DNA from: JBIKWM01 sp044356305
GTDB lineage: Bacteria; Bacteroidota; Bacteroidia; UBA10329
Direction: 5' to 3'
DNA length: 64,000 bases
Assembly: GCA_044356305.1 (NCBI GenBank)
Contig: JBIKWM010000003.1
Span: 131,899 to 195,898, forward strand
Positions 52,358 through 61,445 of this stretch are shown in pieces (position 1 is the first letter of the stretch; each line of letters begins with the position of its first letter). The notes beneath the pieces are model-generated. The model was given only the letters and a program-made list of their open reading frames with translations, did not search any database and had not been told where the DNA came from. Both the position numbers and the translations under genes were made by a program.

Positions 52358-55210
52358 TCAATTAAAATCAAGCAGGATGCTGAAATAAGCCAGACGACCC
52401 ACTTTAGGCCCACCGTAAACCTGATAGTTCTTGTTGTCAAACGCGTTCTCGAAGCGTTCGCCCACCGTGCCGTCTCTGAAGAAAGGCTGAATGCCGAACA
52501 GATTGGATGCCCCGAGCTTAAAAGTGACATGCTTATCTGGCGTGGTGTAACTGATCTGTGCATCTACCATGTCGTAGGTGGGTATCTCGCCCGTGAACTG
52601 AGGCGAACCTTCGAAAAGGAACCCTTTGATCCACTTGTAGTTGATCGAGAATCCGAGCCAGCCGTTCTTAGCCTTTACAAGTTCTAAGTCGCGGCCGCTG
52701 ACGCCCAGGTTGAACTTGTGCTCGGGGGTGTTGAAAGCAGGGATGATCGGATCGTACACATCACCCAGACGGTCCAGACGGTTCCAGGAGTAATTTCCGT
52801 TGATGGCATATCTGTCCTTGAAAAAGTAATTGAGCCCTATGCTGAATCCTTGGGTGATAACGGCCTGCTGGCTATTGGTGGCCACACGGTACACCTTTGT
52901 GTTTACGGGTTGGCCAATGAGAGAAAATTCACTTTTCACCCCGACCTTATAACCTATGAAATCGGTGTAATAGCTCACGTAATACGAGGCATCGGCATAC
53001 AGCTTACCGAAAAAGAAGCCTCTGTATCCTACCTCTCCACTCTTGACCTTCTCTGGTGCCACGGGTGCCACATTGTAGAAATCGAGCACGGCTGAATCCT
53101 GGCCCTCGCGCACAAACTCTATGAACGAGTCGAGTGTCAGTAGACTGTCGTATCCTGTGGTATTGCCGATCAGGATGGCGCGGCCCACATCGTAATACAG
53201 GTACTGGTCGGCCAGGGTGGGGTTGCGTATGGCACTGCTGAAGGATAGGCGCACACTGTGGTCGCGGTTTGGGGTATATACCAATGATGCGGCTGGCGAC
53301 ACAAGCACCGGGAAATTCTGGTTCTTATCCACCCTTGCAGCAATACTTGCCTTAAGCTGTTCGCCCAGGAACTTGCGCTCCCAGCCCACATAGCCGCCCA
53401 CTTCCCAATTGGTGATGGTGCGGCCGGCCGTATCACTGAAAATGGTGCCTTTTGAATCGGGCATGTACAAGCGGCCGTTGGCCCCGAAGGTTATCTCGCC
53501 CAGCTTCGTTCCTTTTATTTCTGGCGTTATCTTATACTCTCCATGCAAGTGGTACAGGGCGCTCTTGTCGTAAAACCGGGTGCCACCACCAGCAATGGTC
53601 GTGTCGGTATAGATCCTTGATGTATAGGCGTTTCTGAGGGTGTCGAATTCCTGCGTGCCGGGATTTGCATATGGGTAAATACCATTGCCCTGCAGTTCAT
53701 TCACATACTCAGAGGTCTGTGTGTGCCACGCTGTCAATGAGTCCTGATATCCTTGCAGAAAGGCTATGACCTCGTTGCCATCAATTCCTGTCTGCGGGTT
53801 CCAGGCAGGGTAGCCGGGAAGCGAGGTTATCTTAGGTACGATGGTGCTTTCCCAATAGTTGATATACGCCTGTGTGTAGGAGTTCTCGGGCTTACGCGAA
53901 TTGAGCATCTTGAATGCGGTAAGCACCGCATCGTAGCTTTTGCCCGCATCCTCGTTTGTGGCATAGGCGCGAACGAACCACTTTCCCTCTTTCCGGAATT
54001 CAATACGGTTCTGGAAGAAGAGGATGTCCTTGAGGCTGAAACGGTTCTCGCCCTGATACACCGTGGTGCCGTAGCTGAATGACGATGAAGCAATGGCCTC
54101 AACATCGGGCCTGATCTTATAATGGAGGGCCATATTGGCCTTCAGGTTGCGCGAGTTGTAATCGACCAGGTCTTTTTCTGCGTAGCCCTTGCGATAGAAT
54201 CTGTTGAGGCCCGGCAGCACAGTGGCATACGAGAATCCGCTGTAGTCATTTCCACCCGTAAGGTCCTCATCGCCATAGCGGTTCACAGCGTCAAATCGGC
54301 CCGGATTGTTACTTCCTACCGGGGCCTGATACACGGGGTCCATGTTGTCGGCCTGCCAATCGTAGGCCTGCATGTAGAACAGATTGAGCTTCACACCCAG
54401 TTTGTCCTCGTCTTTCTTGTTCTTGATGACAAAGGCATAGCGTATGGCGGTCTCGGCCAGGCTGCGCTCGCCCAACTTGAACTGCGCTGTGAGTCCCGGC
54501 TTGATGAACGGGCTGCGGCTCTGCATCGATATCACACCGTTGAATGCGTTAGGCCCATAGAAAGCTCCGCTGGCACCTTGGATCAGGTCGACCTTCAGCA
54601 CATCAAGCTCTGATGCGCCCAAGAAGTTGCCCAGCGAGAAGTTGAGACCAGGGCTCTGATTATCGACCCCATCTATGATCTGTAGACTGCGAACTGGGGA
54701 CGTGCTGTTGAAGCCACGGGTGTTGATGACCTTGAATCCGATACTGGCCGATGTGAGGTCAACCCCTTTCAGGTTGCCCAGGCCTTCGTAGAAGTTTGCG
54801 GCTGGGGTGGTCTTAATGGCTATTACGTCCATGCTCTCTACTGTAAGGGCGCTCTCCTTCTGTTTCTCAGAAATGCGCACATCCTCTACCACAACCGCTT
54901 TCATCATGATAGCATCTACACCAAGACTTACGTCCACCGGCTTGCTCAGGTCAGATACCTGCACTTCCTTGGCCTCGAATCCGATATACGACACTACGAG
55001 GGTGAGCGGGGGTTTGCGGTCGCCCACGCTGAACTGGAACCTGCCATCCAGATCGGTGGTGCTGCCTATCGAGGTGCCTTTGATCACCACACTGGCGCCC
55101 AACATCAGCTCGGTGGAGCCGGCATCGCGCACGGTGCCACTGACTGTCTGCCCCAGGGCGTTGGCCACGGCAATTGCGAATAGTAAGAGCGAGAGGACGA
55201 CTGACCTCAT
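52358..55210 (-). CDS. TonB-dependent receptor with carboxypeptidase-regulatory N-terminus
   Basis: An outer-membrane receptor of about 950 residues from the ATG beginning MRSVVLSLLLFAIAVANALG (signal peptide); the frame stays open upstream without family features. It has a CarboxypepD-regulatory-like domain (about 22-105, VSGTVRDAGS and TTDLDGRFQFSVG), a plug domain (about 120-230, IIDGVDNQSPGLNFSLGNF and LIQGASGAFYGPNAFNGVI), and a 22-strand-type barrel ending in RLAYFSILLDFN. It imports a ligand using TonB energy. No SusD partner is adjacent, which argues against a glycan-utilisation pair. The substrate is unknown. The tonB gene at 56437 may supply the energy protein. Confidence 0.92.
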   Translation of the reverse strand: MRSVVLSLLLFAIAVANALGQTVSGTVRDAGSTELMLGASVVIKGTSIGSTTDLDGRFQFSVGDRKPPLTLVVSYIGFEAKEVQVSDLSKPVDVSLGVDAIMMKAVVVEDVRISEKQKESALTVESMDVIAIKTTPAANFYEGLGNLKGVDLTSASIGFKVINTRGFNSTSPVRSLQIIDGVDNQSPGLNFSLGNFLGASELDVLKVDLIQGASGAFYGPNAFNGVISMQSRSPFIKPGLTAQFKLGERSLAETAIRYAFVIKNKKDEDKLGVKLNLFYMQAYDWQADNMDPVYQAPVGSNNPGRFDAVNRYGDEDLTGGNDYSGFSYATVLPGLNRFYRKGYAEKDLVDYNSRNLKANMALHYKIRPDVEAIASSSFSYGTTVYQGENRFSLKDILFFQNRIEFRKEGKWFVRAYATNEDAGKSYDAVLTAFKMLNSRKPENSYTQAYINYWESTIVPKITSLPGYPAWNPQTGIDGNEVIAFLQGYQDSLTAWHTQTSEYVNELQGNGIYPYANPGTQEFDTLRNAYTSRIYTDTTIAGGGTRFYDKSALYHLHGEYKITPEIKGTKLGEITFGANGRLYMPDSKGTIFSDTAGRTITNWEVGGYVGWERKFLGEQLKASIAARVDKNQNFPVLVSPAASLVYTPNRDHSVRLSFSSAIRNPTLADQYLYYDVGRAILIGNTTGYDSLLTLDSFIEFVREGQDSAVLDFYNVAPVAPEKVKSGEVGYRGFFFGKLYADASYYVSYYTDFIGYKVGVKSEFSLIGQPVNTKVYRVATNSQQAVITQGFSIGLNYFFKDRYAINGNYSWNRLDRLGDVYDPIIPAFNTPEHKFNLGVSGRDLELVKAKNGWLGFSINYKWIKGFLFEGSPQFTGEIPTYDMVDAQISYTTPDKHVTFKLGASNLFGIQPFFRDGTVGERFENAFDNKNYQVYGGPKVGRLAYFSILLDFN

Positions 55211-55232
55211 ATCACTGGCATTTGATGGAGGC

Positions 55233-55240
55233 CAAAGATA
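55233..55240 (-). promoter_or_regulatory. Candidate -7 box (TATCTTTG)
   Basis: An exact TAnnTTTG on the minus strand, 22 nt before the ATG of the TonB-dependent receptor, in the 60-nt gap shared with the divergent DMT transporter. Confidence 0.4.
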
Positions 55241-55270
55241 TGAGGCACAGGCAGGGCATAGTTTCGCGGC

Positions 55271-56164
55271 ATGGATCGCAGGCTCACGGCACACCTCAGT
55301 CTGTTGGCGGCCAATCTGATCTATGGTGCCAACTACACCATAGCCAAAGAGGTTATGCCTGCCTATATCGCCCCGTATGGCTTTGTCCTTTTGCGCTGTG
55401 CAGGTGCAGTTATGTTGTTCTGGCTCACGGCATTGGCCGTGCCTGAGAAAGTGAGTAGCACCCACATGCCCCGGCTCGTGCTCTGTGCAGTGTTCGGTAT
55501 TGCCATCAACCAGCTTCTGTTCCTCAAAGGCCTTTCGCTCACACATCCTATCAATGCATCCATCCTCATGACCGCCACTCCCATTCTGGTGCTGATAATG
55601 GCGGCCGTGATTCTGCGCGAACCCATCACCTGGCAGCGCGGCATCGGTGTGGCCACAGGGCTTTCGGGTGCCATGCTCCTGTTGCTCTGGGACCGCGAGG
55701 TGACCTTTATGTCGGCCACATTCATGGGCGATGTGCTCATTTTTCTCAATGCCGCATCATACGGTGTGTTCCTTGTGCTGGTGGCCCCGCTCATGTCGCT
55801 GTATCACCCCATCACCGTCATGCGTTGGGTTTTCACATTTGGTGCGTTCATGGTCATCCCCTTCGGTTTCGGTGAGCTCAGCTCGGTGCAATGGCACACC
55901 TTCACTCCCCAGATCTGGGCGGGCACGGCATTCGTGGTGGTAGGTCTCAGTTATTTTGCCTACCTCTTTAACAGCATTGGGCTGCGCCACCTCAGTCCAT
56001 CGGTGGTGAGCATCTACATTTACCTGCAGCCGCTATTAGCCACGCTTATTGCCGTTTTCATGGGAAAGGACGCCCTCTCGATGGTTGATCTGATCAGCGC
56101 TCTTCTGGTATTCGGTGGCGTTTACCTCGTTTCAGTGCGGCCTGGTCAGCAGGCCAAGGCGTAG
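55271..56164 (+). CDS. DMT-superfamily EamA transporter
   Basis: A 297-residue inner-membrane protein with ten predicted helices in two EamA halves (LSLLAANLIYGANYTIAKEV at the start of the first, NAASYGVFLVLVAPLMSLY at the start of the second). Each half ends in a segment such as TPILVLIMAAVILREPITW or YLQPLLATLIAVFMGKDALS, as in drug/metabolite exporters of the RhaT/YdcZ kind. It probably exports a small metabolite or amino acid. The substrate cannot be inferred. It is divergent from the TonB-dependent receptor, with 60 nt between starts. Confidence 0.9.
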   Translation: MDRRLTAHLSLLAANLIYGANYTIAKEVMPAYIAPYGFVLLRCAGAVMLFWLTALAVPEKVSSTHMPRLVLCAVFGIAINQLLFLKGLSLTHPINASILMTATPILVLIMAAVILREPITWQRGIGVATGLSGAMLLLLWDREVTFMSATFMGDVLIFLNAASYGVFLVLVAPLMSLYHPITVMRWVFTFGAFMVIPFGFGELSSVQWHTFTPQIWAGTAFVVVGLSYFAYLFNSIGLRHLSPSVVSIYIYLQPLLATLIAVFMGKDALSMVDLISALLVFGGVYLVSVRPGQQAKA

Positions 56165-56358
56165 GGCCGCATGGTAGCGACCAAAGTGCACTGCTCTGGA
56201 ATTCAGCCCGATCATATTGACGGTCACCAAAAAGGCCCGAGGATGACCACTCCAGACCGCGTACTGACTCTCGGACTATTCATGACGACCCCAGAGATCA
56301 GATTGAAACATTGAATGACCCAATTCACAGACTTCATTTGATAGTGTCTGGAAATCAG

Positions 56359-56389
56359 AACGGCCAGCGAATCAGCTCCGCTGGCCGTT
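56359..56389 (-). terminator. Hairpin terminator
   Basis: AACGGCCAGCG pairs with CGCTGGCCGTT around a 9-nt loop. On the minus strand it is followed by CTGATTTCC, a weak T-tract. It lies 48 nt after tonB. Confidence 0.5.
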
Positions 56390-56436
56390 GTCGATAATGG
56401 ACATCAGCCCAGAAATGCCAGTGTCCCTGGTCTTGA

Positions 56437-57126
56437 TCAGCTCTTCAGAACAAAACGAATAGGCACGGTGAATGGCACGTTCACGGTGCGGCCGGCCTGA
56501 CGACCGGGTGTGTAGCCCTTCAGGGTCTTCACCACGCGCACAGCCTCGCGGTCCAGGAAGGGGTCCACGCCCCGCACCACTTTTACATCGGTCACATCCC
56601 CTTTCTTATTCACCACATATTGCACATACACCACCCCGCTTATGCCCAAAGTGCGGGCCTCATCAGGATATTCAACGCGCTGCGACAGGTCAGTGAGCAG
56701 CTGACGGTCACCACCGGGGTAAGCGGGCATCACCTCTGGCACCAGGATGAACTCATCCACTTCCGGATCGGGTATCACCGGAATTCCGCCTTCAGGTTCT
56801 GGGACCGGGTCGCCAGCCTCAGGGTCCGGTATCTCGGGATCATCCTGTGTCGGCACATCGGTCTGCACCACGGTCACGGCAGCGGTGGGTTGCGGCAGCG
56901 ATGGCCGCACCGGGGATGGCGGTTGTGGTCTGTACGTCTCCAACTTGACCACCGGAGGGAGCTCGTCCTGTTCAAAGACCTCAATGGGCCGATCATCAGG
57001 TATCTGTGCTAGGGGTTCGGCTGTGCGGTACTCAAAGGCGGTGAGGGTGCAGGCCCAGGCAAAGGCCAGTCCGGCAGTGAACATGACTGGGCGGGCCTTC
57101 TCAATGCTGTTGCTTCTCTTTTCCAT
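56437..57126 (-). CDS. tonB: TonB energy transducer
   Basis: A 229-residue inner-membrane-anchored periplasmic protein, from the ATG beginning MEKRSNSIEKARPVMFTAGL. It has one N-terminal helix, then a long proline-, aspartate- and glutamate-rich spacer (about 45-140, for example DPEIPDPEAGDPVPEPEGG) that spans the periplasm. The C-terminal TonB fold runs from about residue 145 (MPAYPGGDRQLLTDLSQRV, YPDEARTLGISGVVYVQYVV, and FTVPIRFVLK at the end). It transfers proton-motive energy from ExbB/ExbD to outer-membrane receptors. exbB and exbD are not in the window. It is divergent from the acyl carrier protein gene. Confidence 0.9.
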   Translation of the reverse strand: MEKRSNSIEKARPVMFTAGLAFAWACTLTAFEYRTAEPLAQIPDDRPIEVFEQDELPPVVKLETYRPQPPSPVRPSLPQPTAAVTVVQTDVPTQDDPEIPDPEAGDPVPEPEGGIPVIPDPEVDEFILVPEVMPAYPGGDRQLLTDLSQRVEYPDEARTLGISGVVYVQYVVNKKGDVTDVKVVRGVDPFLDREAVRVVKTLKGYTPGRQAGRTVNVPFTVPIRFVLKS

Positions 57127-57303
57127 GGTATTTGGTATCTGATTGATGGGTTGCGAACGCATGTGCGGATGCATTATTGTGTCAGATCGTTTCGCCCGAT
57201 CAACGCACTGACATGTACCGTCATCACCACCCGAAATTGTGAGTTCCTTTGCGCGGCACCCGAACAACCGGGCCCCTTACCTGTATCTTTCCCCACACAT
57301 ACT

Positions 57304-57570
57304 ATGGAAGAAAACGCACTCAAGGCAGAGCTCAAGCAGCACATCATCAAGTACCTCAACCTGCTTGAGATGAAGCCCGAGGACATTGCGGACGATGAGC
57401 CGCTCTTCGGACCCAACATCGGCCTCGACAGCATTGATGCCCTAGAACTCACCGTTCTGCTCGAGCGCGAATACGGAATCAAGATAACCGACCCGGCCGA
57501 GGGCCGTAAGGTGCTTGTGGATGTGAATACCATGGCTGCTTACATCATTGCGCAAAAAGCTTCGGTCTGA
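57304..57570 (+). CDS. Acyl carrier protein of a ketosynthase cassette
   Basis: An 88-residue acidic helical protein from the ATG beginning MEENALKAELKQHIIKYLNL. The phosphopantetheine attachment Ser lies in GPNIGLDSIDALELTVLLE, the classic DSxxxxEL motif. It carries growing acyl chains as thioesters. It is unlike a housekeeping AcpP in sequence (EDIADDEPLFGPN) and closer to ACPs of aryl-polyene/flexirubin-like or other dedicated type II systems. It is the first gene of a tight trio with two ketosynthase-type proteins. A TATCTTTC near-match to the -7 box lies 12 nt before the ATG. Confidence 0.9.
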   Translation: MEENALKAELKQHIIKYLNLLEMKPEDIADDEPLFGPNIGLDSIDALELTVLLEREYGIKITDPAEGRKVLVDVNTMAAYIIAQKASV

Positions 57571-57594
57571 CCATTGACTGTCGATAAGAGCGGC

Positions 57595-58788
57595 ATGGGC
57601 AGGGTCGTGGTCACCGGCATGGGAATCGTGTCGGCCATCGGTATTGGGGTTCAGGCCAATCTGGGAGGCCTACGTACTGCTAAGACGGGCATAGGCCTGC
57701 CGAGGCATGTGGGTACCCGCTATGCCGAGCACATGATGATGGGCGAGGTACAGGCCAGCGATGATGAACTGTTTGCCCGACTCGGTCTTGCTGACACCCA
57801 CGGTATAACCCGCACAGAGCTGCTGGCATTTGTCGCGTTCCGCGAGGCGATAGAGCATGCCGGACTGAGTGAAGTACTGATCAGTTCATCAGACACCGCT
57901 TTGATTTCGGCCACCACTGTAGGCGGTATGGTGCAGGCCCAGGCCTTGTACGAGGATGCCCATGCGCTGAGCGGGGCAACGGAGTATGCGGCATCGTACC
58001 GCAGCGGGGCGCACACACTCCGAATGGCGCAGGCCTACCGTATGCGCGGCTACACCGACACCATCAATACCGCCTGTTCGAGCTCGGCCAACGCCATCAT
58101 GATCGGTGCGCGGCTCTTGAAGGCGGGCCGTGCAAAGCGTGTGATAGTGGGCGGCACAGACAGCCTTTCGAAATACACTGTGAACGGGTTCAATGCCCTA
58201 CAGATTTTGAGCGATGTGCCGACCCGGCCGTTCAGTGCCGACCGCAAGGGCCTGAGTCTGGGCGAGGGTGCGGCCTACCTGGTGCTTGAGCGCGAGGAGG
58301 ATCTGATGGGGCGCAGGGCACTTGCCAGCGTCAGCGGCTATGCCAACCGGTGCGATGCCTACCATCCCAGCAGCATGTCGCCCGAGGCTATTGGTGTGAT
58401 AGGCGCCATGACCGGTGCCTTGCAGGTGGCCGGTCTGGCACCATCAGACATTGACCATGTGAATACGCACGGCACGGGCACCCAGAACAACGACCACACC
58501 GAGCTTTTCGGGCTTGAGCAGGTCATGGGCACTGTGCCTCCGTTCATATCCACAAAATCGTATACAGGCCATACATTGGCGGCTGCCGGGGCTGTGGAGG
58601 CGGTGTTCAGCATCCTCTCCATAGTGCATGGCGAAGTATGGCCCAGCCTCCATTTCACATCGCCCATGGAGGGTTTTCATCATTCGCCCAACACCCGGAT
58701 GCTAGAGGGGCTCGACATGCGGCATGTCATGTCCAACTCGTTCGGTTTTGGGGGCAACTGCTCGTCAGTCATCTATTCCAAGTTCTGA
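57595..58788 (+). CDS. Beta-ketoacyl-ACP synthase (FabF/KS-alpha type)
   Basis: A condensing enzyme of 397 residues from the chosen ATG (MGRVVVTGMGIVSAIG); an in-frame TTG at 57574 is possible. The active-site Cys lies near residue 161 in TINTACSSSANAIMIG. The two catalytic His are in VNTHGTGTQNNDHTE and in KSYTGHTLAAAGAVE. It extends an acyl chain with malonyl-ACP on the adjacent carrier protein. It is followed 3 nt later by a Cys-less homologue, an order typical of KS/chain-length-factor pairs of type II polyketide and aryl-polyene systems. Confidence 0.92.
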   Translation: MGRVVVTGMGIVSAIGIGVQANLGGLRTAKTGIGLPRHVGTRYAEHMMMGEVQASDDELFARLGLADTHGITRTELLAFVAFREAIEHAGLSEVLISSSDTALISATTVGGMVQAQALYEDAHALSGATEYAASYRSGAHTLRMAQAYRMRGYTDTINTACSSSANAIMIGARLLKAGRAKRVIVGGTDSLSKYTVNGFNALQILSDVPTRPFSADRKGLSLGEGAAYLVLEREEDLMGRRALASVSGYANRCDAYHPSSMSPEAIGVIGAMTGALQVAGLAPSDIDHVNTHGTGTQNNDHTELFGLEQVMGTVPPFISTKSYTGHTLAAAGAVEAVFSILSIVHGEVWPSLHFTSPMEGFHHSPNTRMLEGLDMRHVMSNSFGFGGNCSSVIYSKF

Positions 58789-58791
58789 GGC

Positions 58792-59832
58792 ATGTACATA
58801 CACGCCATGGCCTGCATATCGCCCCAGCCCACCTTCAACGGTGAGTTCTTCACCACCGGTGCGGTGGTCAACAGCGGAACGCACTACATGGCTATAGAGC
58901 CCGATTACATGGGCAGTATTCCTCTGGGCCAACTGCGCAGAATGGGCCGCAGTGTCCGCATGGCCACCGGTGCCGCCATGCCCCTGCTGCAGCAGTTCCG
59001 GGTCGATGGCATCATACTCGGTACCACCGATGGCGGTATGGGCGATTGCCACCGTTTTCTTGATCAGATAATGGAATATGCCGAGGGCACACTCACCCCG
59101 ACCAATTTCGTGCAGGGCGCACCGGGTGCCCCAGCGGGCGGATTGGCCCTCATGACGCGCAACAGCGGCTACAACAACACCCATTCGAACAAGGGCCTTT
59201 CTTTTGAGAATGCACTAATCGATGCTCAGCTCCTGCTGAACGAAGGCGTTGTAAACCAACTGCTGGTGGGCTGCGTGGAGGAGATATCAGATGCTCAATT
59301 CAACATTGAGCGCATTGCAGGCTACGTAAAGGATGTGGCAGGAAGTGCCCAAGAGCTGATCAGCAGCGCCACCCCAGGCACTGTGAATGGCGAGGGTGCA
59401 GCCATGTTCATTGTCAATAATGAACCTTCAGGTGCAGCAGTGCACGTGGTGGATGTGGCCACCTACAGTGGCGATTCAATGGCTGATCTGTCGCTTCTTA
59501 TCAAGGAGCTCATCAATAGGAATGGGCTCAAGACTGAGGATGTGAAGGTGCTGCTGAGCGGTCACAATGGTGATGTGCGCACCGATAACATGTATTCGGC
59601 AGGCAGAGACGTGCTGCCCCATGCCAGTGTTATCCCATACAAGACCCTGTTCGGAGAGTCGCCCTCGGCTTCCGGATTTGCCTGCTGGTATGCTGCGCAG
59701 GTCATGGCGGGGAAGTGCCCGCCAAATGGCCCCATCACACCCTCCTGGACCCGCGATGCGCGCCATGTGCTGATACACAATCACTTTCAGGGCCAGCAGC
59801 ATGGGCTTATCCTGCTTTCGAAGGTTGATTGA
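58792..59832 (+). CDS. Ketosynthase-like chain-length-factor protein (active Cys absent)
   Basis: A 346-residue protein of the thiolase-fold ketosynthase superfamily, closest by eye to the ketoacyl-synt_2 group that includes the chain-length-factor-like subunits of aryl-polyene and flexirubin clusters. Around the position of the active Cys it has LTPTNFVQGAPGAPAGG instead of ACSSS. The usual HGTGT is replaced by SGHNGD, and the KSxxGH region by FGESPSASGFACW. It cannot act as a normal condensing enzyme and should partner the KS upstream to set chain length or priming. The start is an ATG 3 nt after that gene's stop. The gap to the next gene is 117 nt. Confidence 0.82.
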   Translation: MYIHAMACISPQPTFNGEFFTTGAVVNSGTHYMAIEPDYMGSIPLGQLRRMGRSVRMATGAAMPLLQQFRVDGIILGTTDGGMGDCHRFLDQIMEYAEGTLTPTNFVQGAPGAPAGGLALMTRNSGYNNTHSNKGLSFENALIDAQLLLNEGVVNQLLVGCVEEISDAQFNIERIAGYVKDVAGSAQELISSATPGTVNGEGAAMFIVNNEPSGAAVHVVDVATYSGDSMADLSLLIKELINRNGLKTEDVKVLLSGHNGDVRTDNMYSAGRDVLPHASVIPYKTLFGESPSASGFACWYAAQVMAGKCPPNGPITPSWTRDARHVLIHNHFQGQQHGLILLSKVD

Positions 59833-59949
59833 CCCATCAGCGTACGTGACTATTATCACATTGAATAATTGCCATCGTTGGCTTAAAATTGTCAGGCCGC
59901 AGGCCGCACTCCCCCAATAGTGCCTTTTACGCATAGTCCTCAATAAACC

Positions 59950-61026
59950 TTGGAGAACTTGTACGCACTATATCGGGAACTTGAGCAGGATAAGCTCAGC
60001 TTCATCTACAATGGCGAAGTGAGCGATGAGATCACACAGGGGGTGATCCGCATAAGCGACTACAACCTCACCCATATCGAAGAGGTGACCGATCTGAAGA
60101 AGAAGGTCAACTTCATTATGGTCGAGTGTTTCCAGAACATCGTGCGGCACGGCAAATCGCCATTGGCCGGGTTGCGCTCGCCCACCGGGTTGTTCGCCAC
60201 CCGTGTGGTGGGCGAGTCGAACTACATAAGTTCTGTGAACCTCATTGAGGTGGGCGAGATAGATAACCTGCGCACGAAGCTGGGCCAGATCAACCGCCTC
60301 ACCAAGGATAAGTTAAAGGCACTTTACCTCGATGTGCTCCAGAACAAATCGCTGAGCGCAAAGGGCGGTGCAGGTCTGGGTCTTATCGAAATAGCCCGCA
60401 GGACTGGACAGAAGCTCGGTTTCGATTTTGAGAGTGTCAACGACTCGTTCTCAAACTTCTACCTGAGTATCAAGCTGAGCAAGGACGCTCCTGACCCTAA
60501 CAGCGGAAAGGATGCGCTCCGCTATACCAAGGAGTTCGACAAGCGCATCCGCGACTCAAATGTCATCATCGTTTACAAGGGCGATTTCGGTAAGGATTCC
60601 ATCATGCCCATCATTGCCATACTTGAGGACAAGCTGAAAGATGGTCATGCCGGAAAGGCATTTTATGTGGTGCTGGTAGAGATGTTGCAGAACGTGAGCC
60701 GCCATGCACTGGACCTGTACAACCGTGAAGGGATATTCATGATCCAACAGCCTGACAGCAACGGGCTTCTTATTTCGGTGGGCAATGTGGTGAATGACGA
60801 TGCCCGCATACAGATCACGGAGCGGGTTGATGCATTGAACGCCATGGACGAGGAGCAGATGAAGGCGCATTACAAACAGGCACTCCGTTCAGGAGGTTTT
60901 GGGGAGCGTGGCGGAGCAGGCCTTGGACTGATAGAGATAGCCCGCACGGCCAATGGCCCATTGGATGTTAAGTTTGACGACCTTGGAGAAGGCCTTTATT
61001 TCTTCACATTCCACGTAAGGATCTGA
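59950..61026 (+). CDS. Tandem double SiaB-type protein kinase
   Basis: A 358-residue cytoplasmic protein made of two copies of the SiaB-family (DUF6272, HATPase-like) kinase domain. The first (about 1-178) has E59-x3-N63 and H67 in the N box (VECFQNIVRHG) and a G box at 138-149 (KGGAGLGLIEIAR). The second (about 195-358) has E244, N248 and H252 (VEMLQNVSRHA) and a G box at 320-331 (RGGAGLGLIEIAR). SiaB normally is one domain of about 180 residues that phosphorylates SiaC. Both copies keep ATP-binding residues. The start is a TTG; no ATG lies nearby. It is followed by SiaC and a PP2C phosphatase gene. Confidence 0.85.
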   Translation: MENLYALYRELEQDKLSFIYNGEVSDEITQGVIRISDYNLTHIEEVTDLKKKVNFIMVECFQNIVRHGKSPLAGLRSPTGLFATRVVGESNYISSVNLIEVGEIDNLRTKLGQINRLTKDKLKALYLDVLQNKSLSAKGGAGLGLIEIARRTGQKLGFDFESVNDSFSNFYLSIKLSKDAPDPNSGKDALRYTKEFDKRIRDSNVIIVYKGDFGKDSIMPIIAILEDKLKDGHAGKAFYVVLVEMLQNVSRHALDLYNREGIFMIQQPDSNGLLISVGNVVNDDARIQITERVDALNAMDEEQMKAHYKQALRSGGFGERGGAGLGLIEIARTANGPLDVKFDDLGEGLYFFTFHVRI

Positions 61027-61050
61027 TACCCCACATTGACTGAGCATAGC

Positions 61051-61428
61051 ATGGACGTGCTGCACATAGAAGCCACCGAGGACACCCCTCGCATTCATTT
61101 TGACCCGCGCAACGGGCGGTTGGACATCAGTGGCCGATCGTTGCCTGAGAATGCCCTCGAGTTCTACGAGCCTGTGATGATGTGGGTAGAGAAGTATTTT
61201 GAATCTGATGGACGCACAGCCGAGTTCCATCTGCGCATTGAGTACTGCAACTCGGCCAGCACCCGTTACATGTTCAATATGCTGATGGACATGGAAGAAA
61301 AGGTGAACGAGGGGCATGATATTAAAGTGTACTGGTACTATCGCAATGACGATGAGATGATAAAGAGCAAGGGCGAGGAACTTGCCGGTATGCTCGACCT
61401 GCCGTTTGAGCGGGTATTGATTGACTGA
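61051..61428 (+). CDS. SiaC-family regulatory phosphoprotein (DUF1987)
   Basis: A 125-residue cytoplasmic protein from the ATG beginning MDVLHIEATEDTPRIHFD; an upstream in-frame TTG would add only five residues. The family opening and the ISGRSLPENALEFYEPV motif are clear. The segment YCNSASTRYMF (about 65-75) has Ser/Thr at the place where SiaC is phosphorylated in Pseudomonas. In that system SiaB phosphorylates and SiaA dephosphorylates SiaC, and unphosphorylated SiaC binds the diguanylate cyclase SiaD. No GGDEF protein is in this window, so its downstream target here is unknown. It begins 24 nt after the double kinase gene. Confidence 0.92.
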   Translation: MDVLHIEATEDTPRIHFDPRNGRLDISGRSLPENALEFYEPVMMWVEKYFESDGRTAEFHLRIEYCNSASTRYMFNMLMDMEEKVNEGHDIKVYWYYRNDDEMIKSKGEELAGMLDLPFERVLID

Positions 61429-61445
61429 GCCCTGAGTAATTGACC

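Noticed and set aside
52358..55210. SusC/SusD glycan-uptake pair
   Set aside because: The receptor has the regulatory N-terminus, but no SusD-type lipoprotein or glycosidase lies beside it.
57304..59832. Complete aryl-polyene or flexirubin cluster
   Set aside because: Only ACP, KS and CLF-like genes are present; reductase, dehydratase, tyrosine-ammonia-lyase and export genes are absent from the window.
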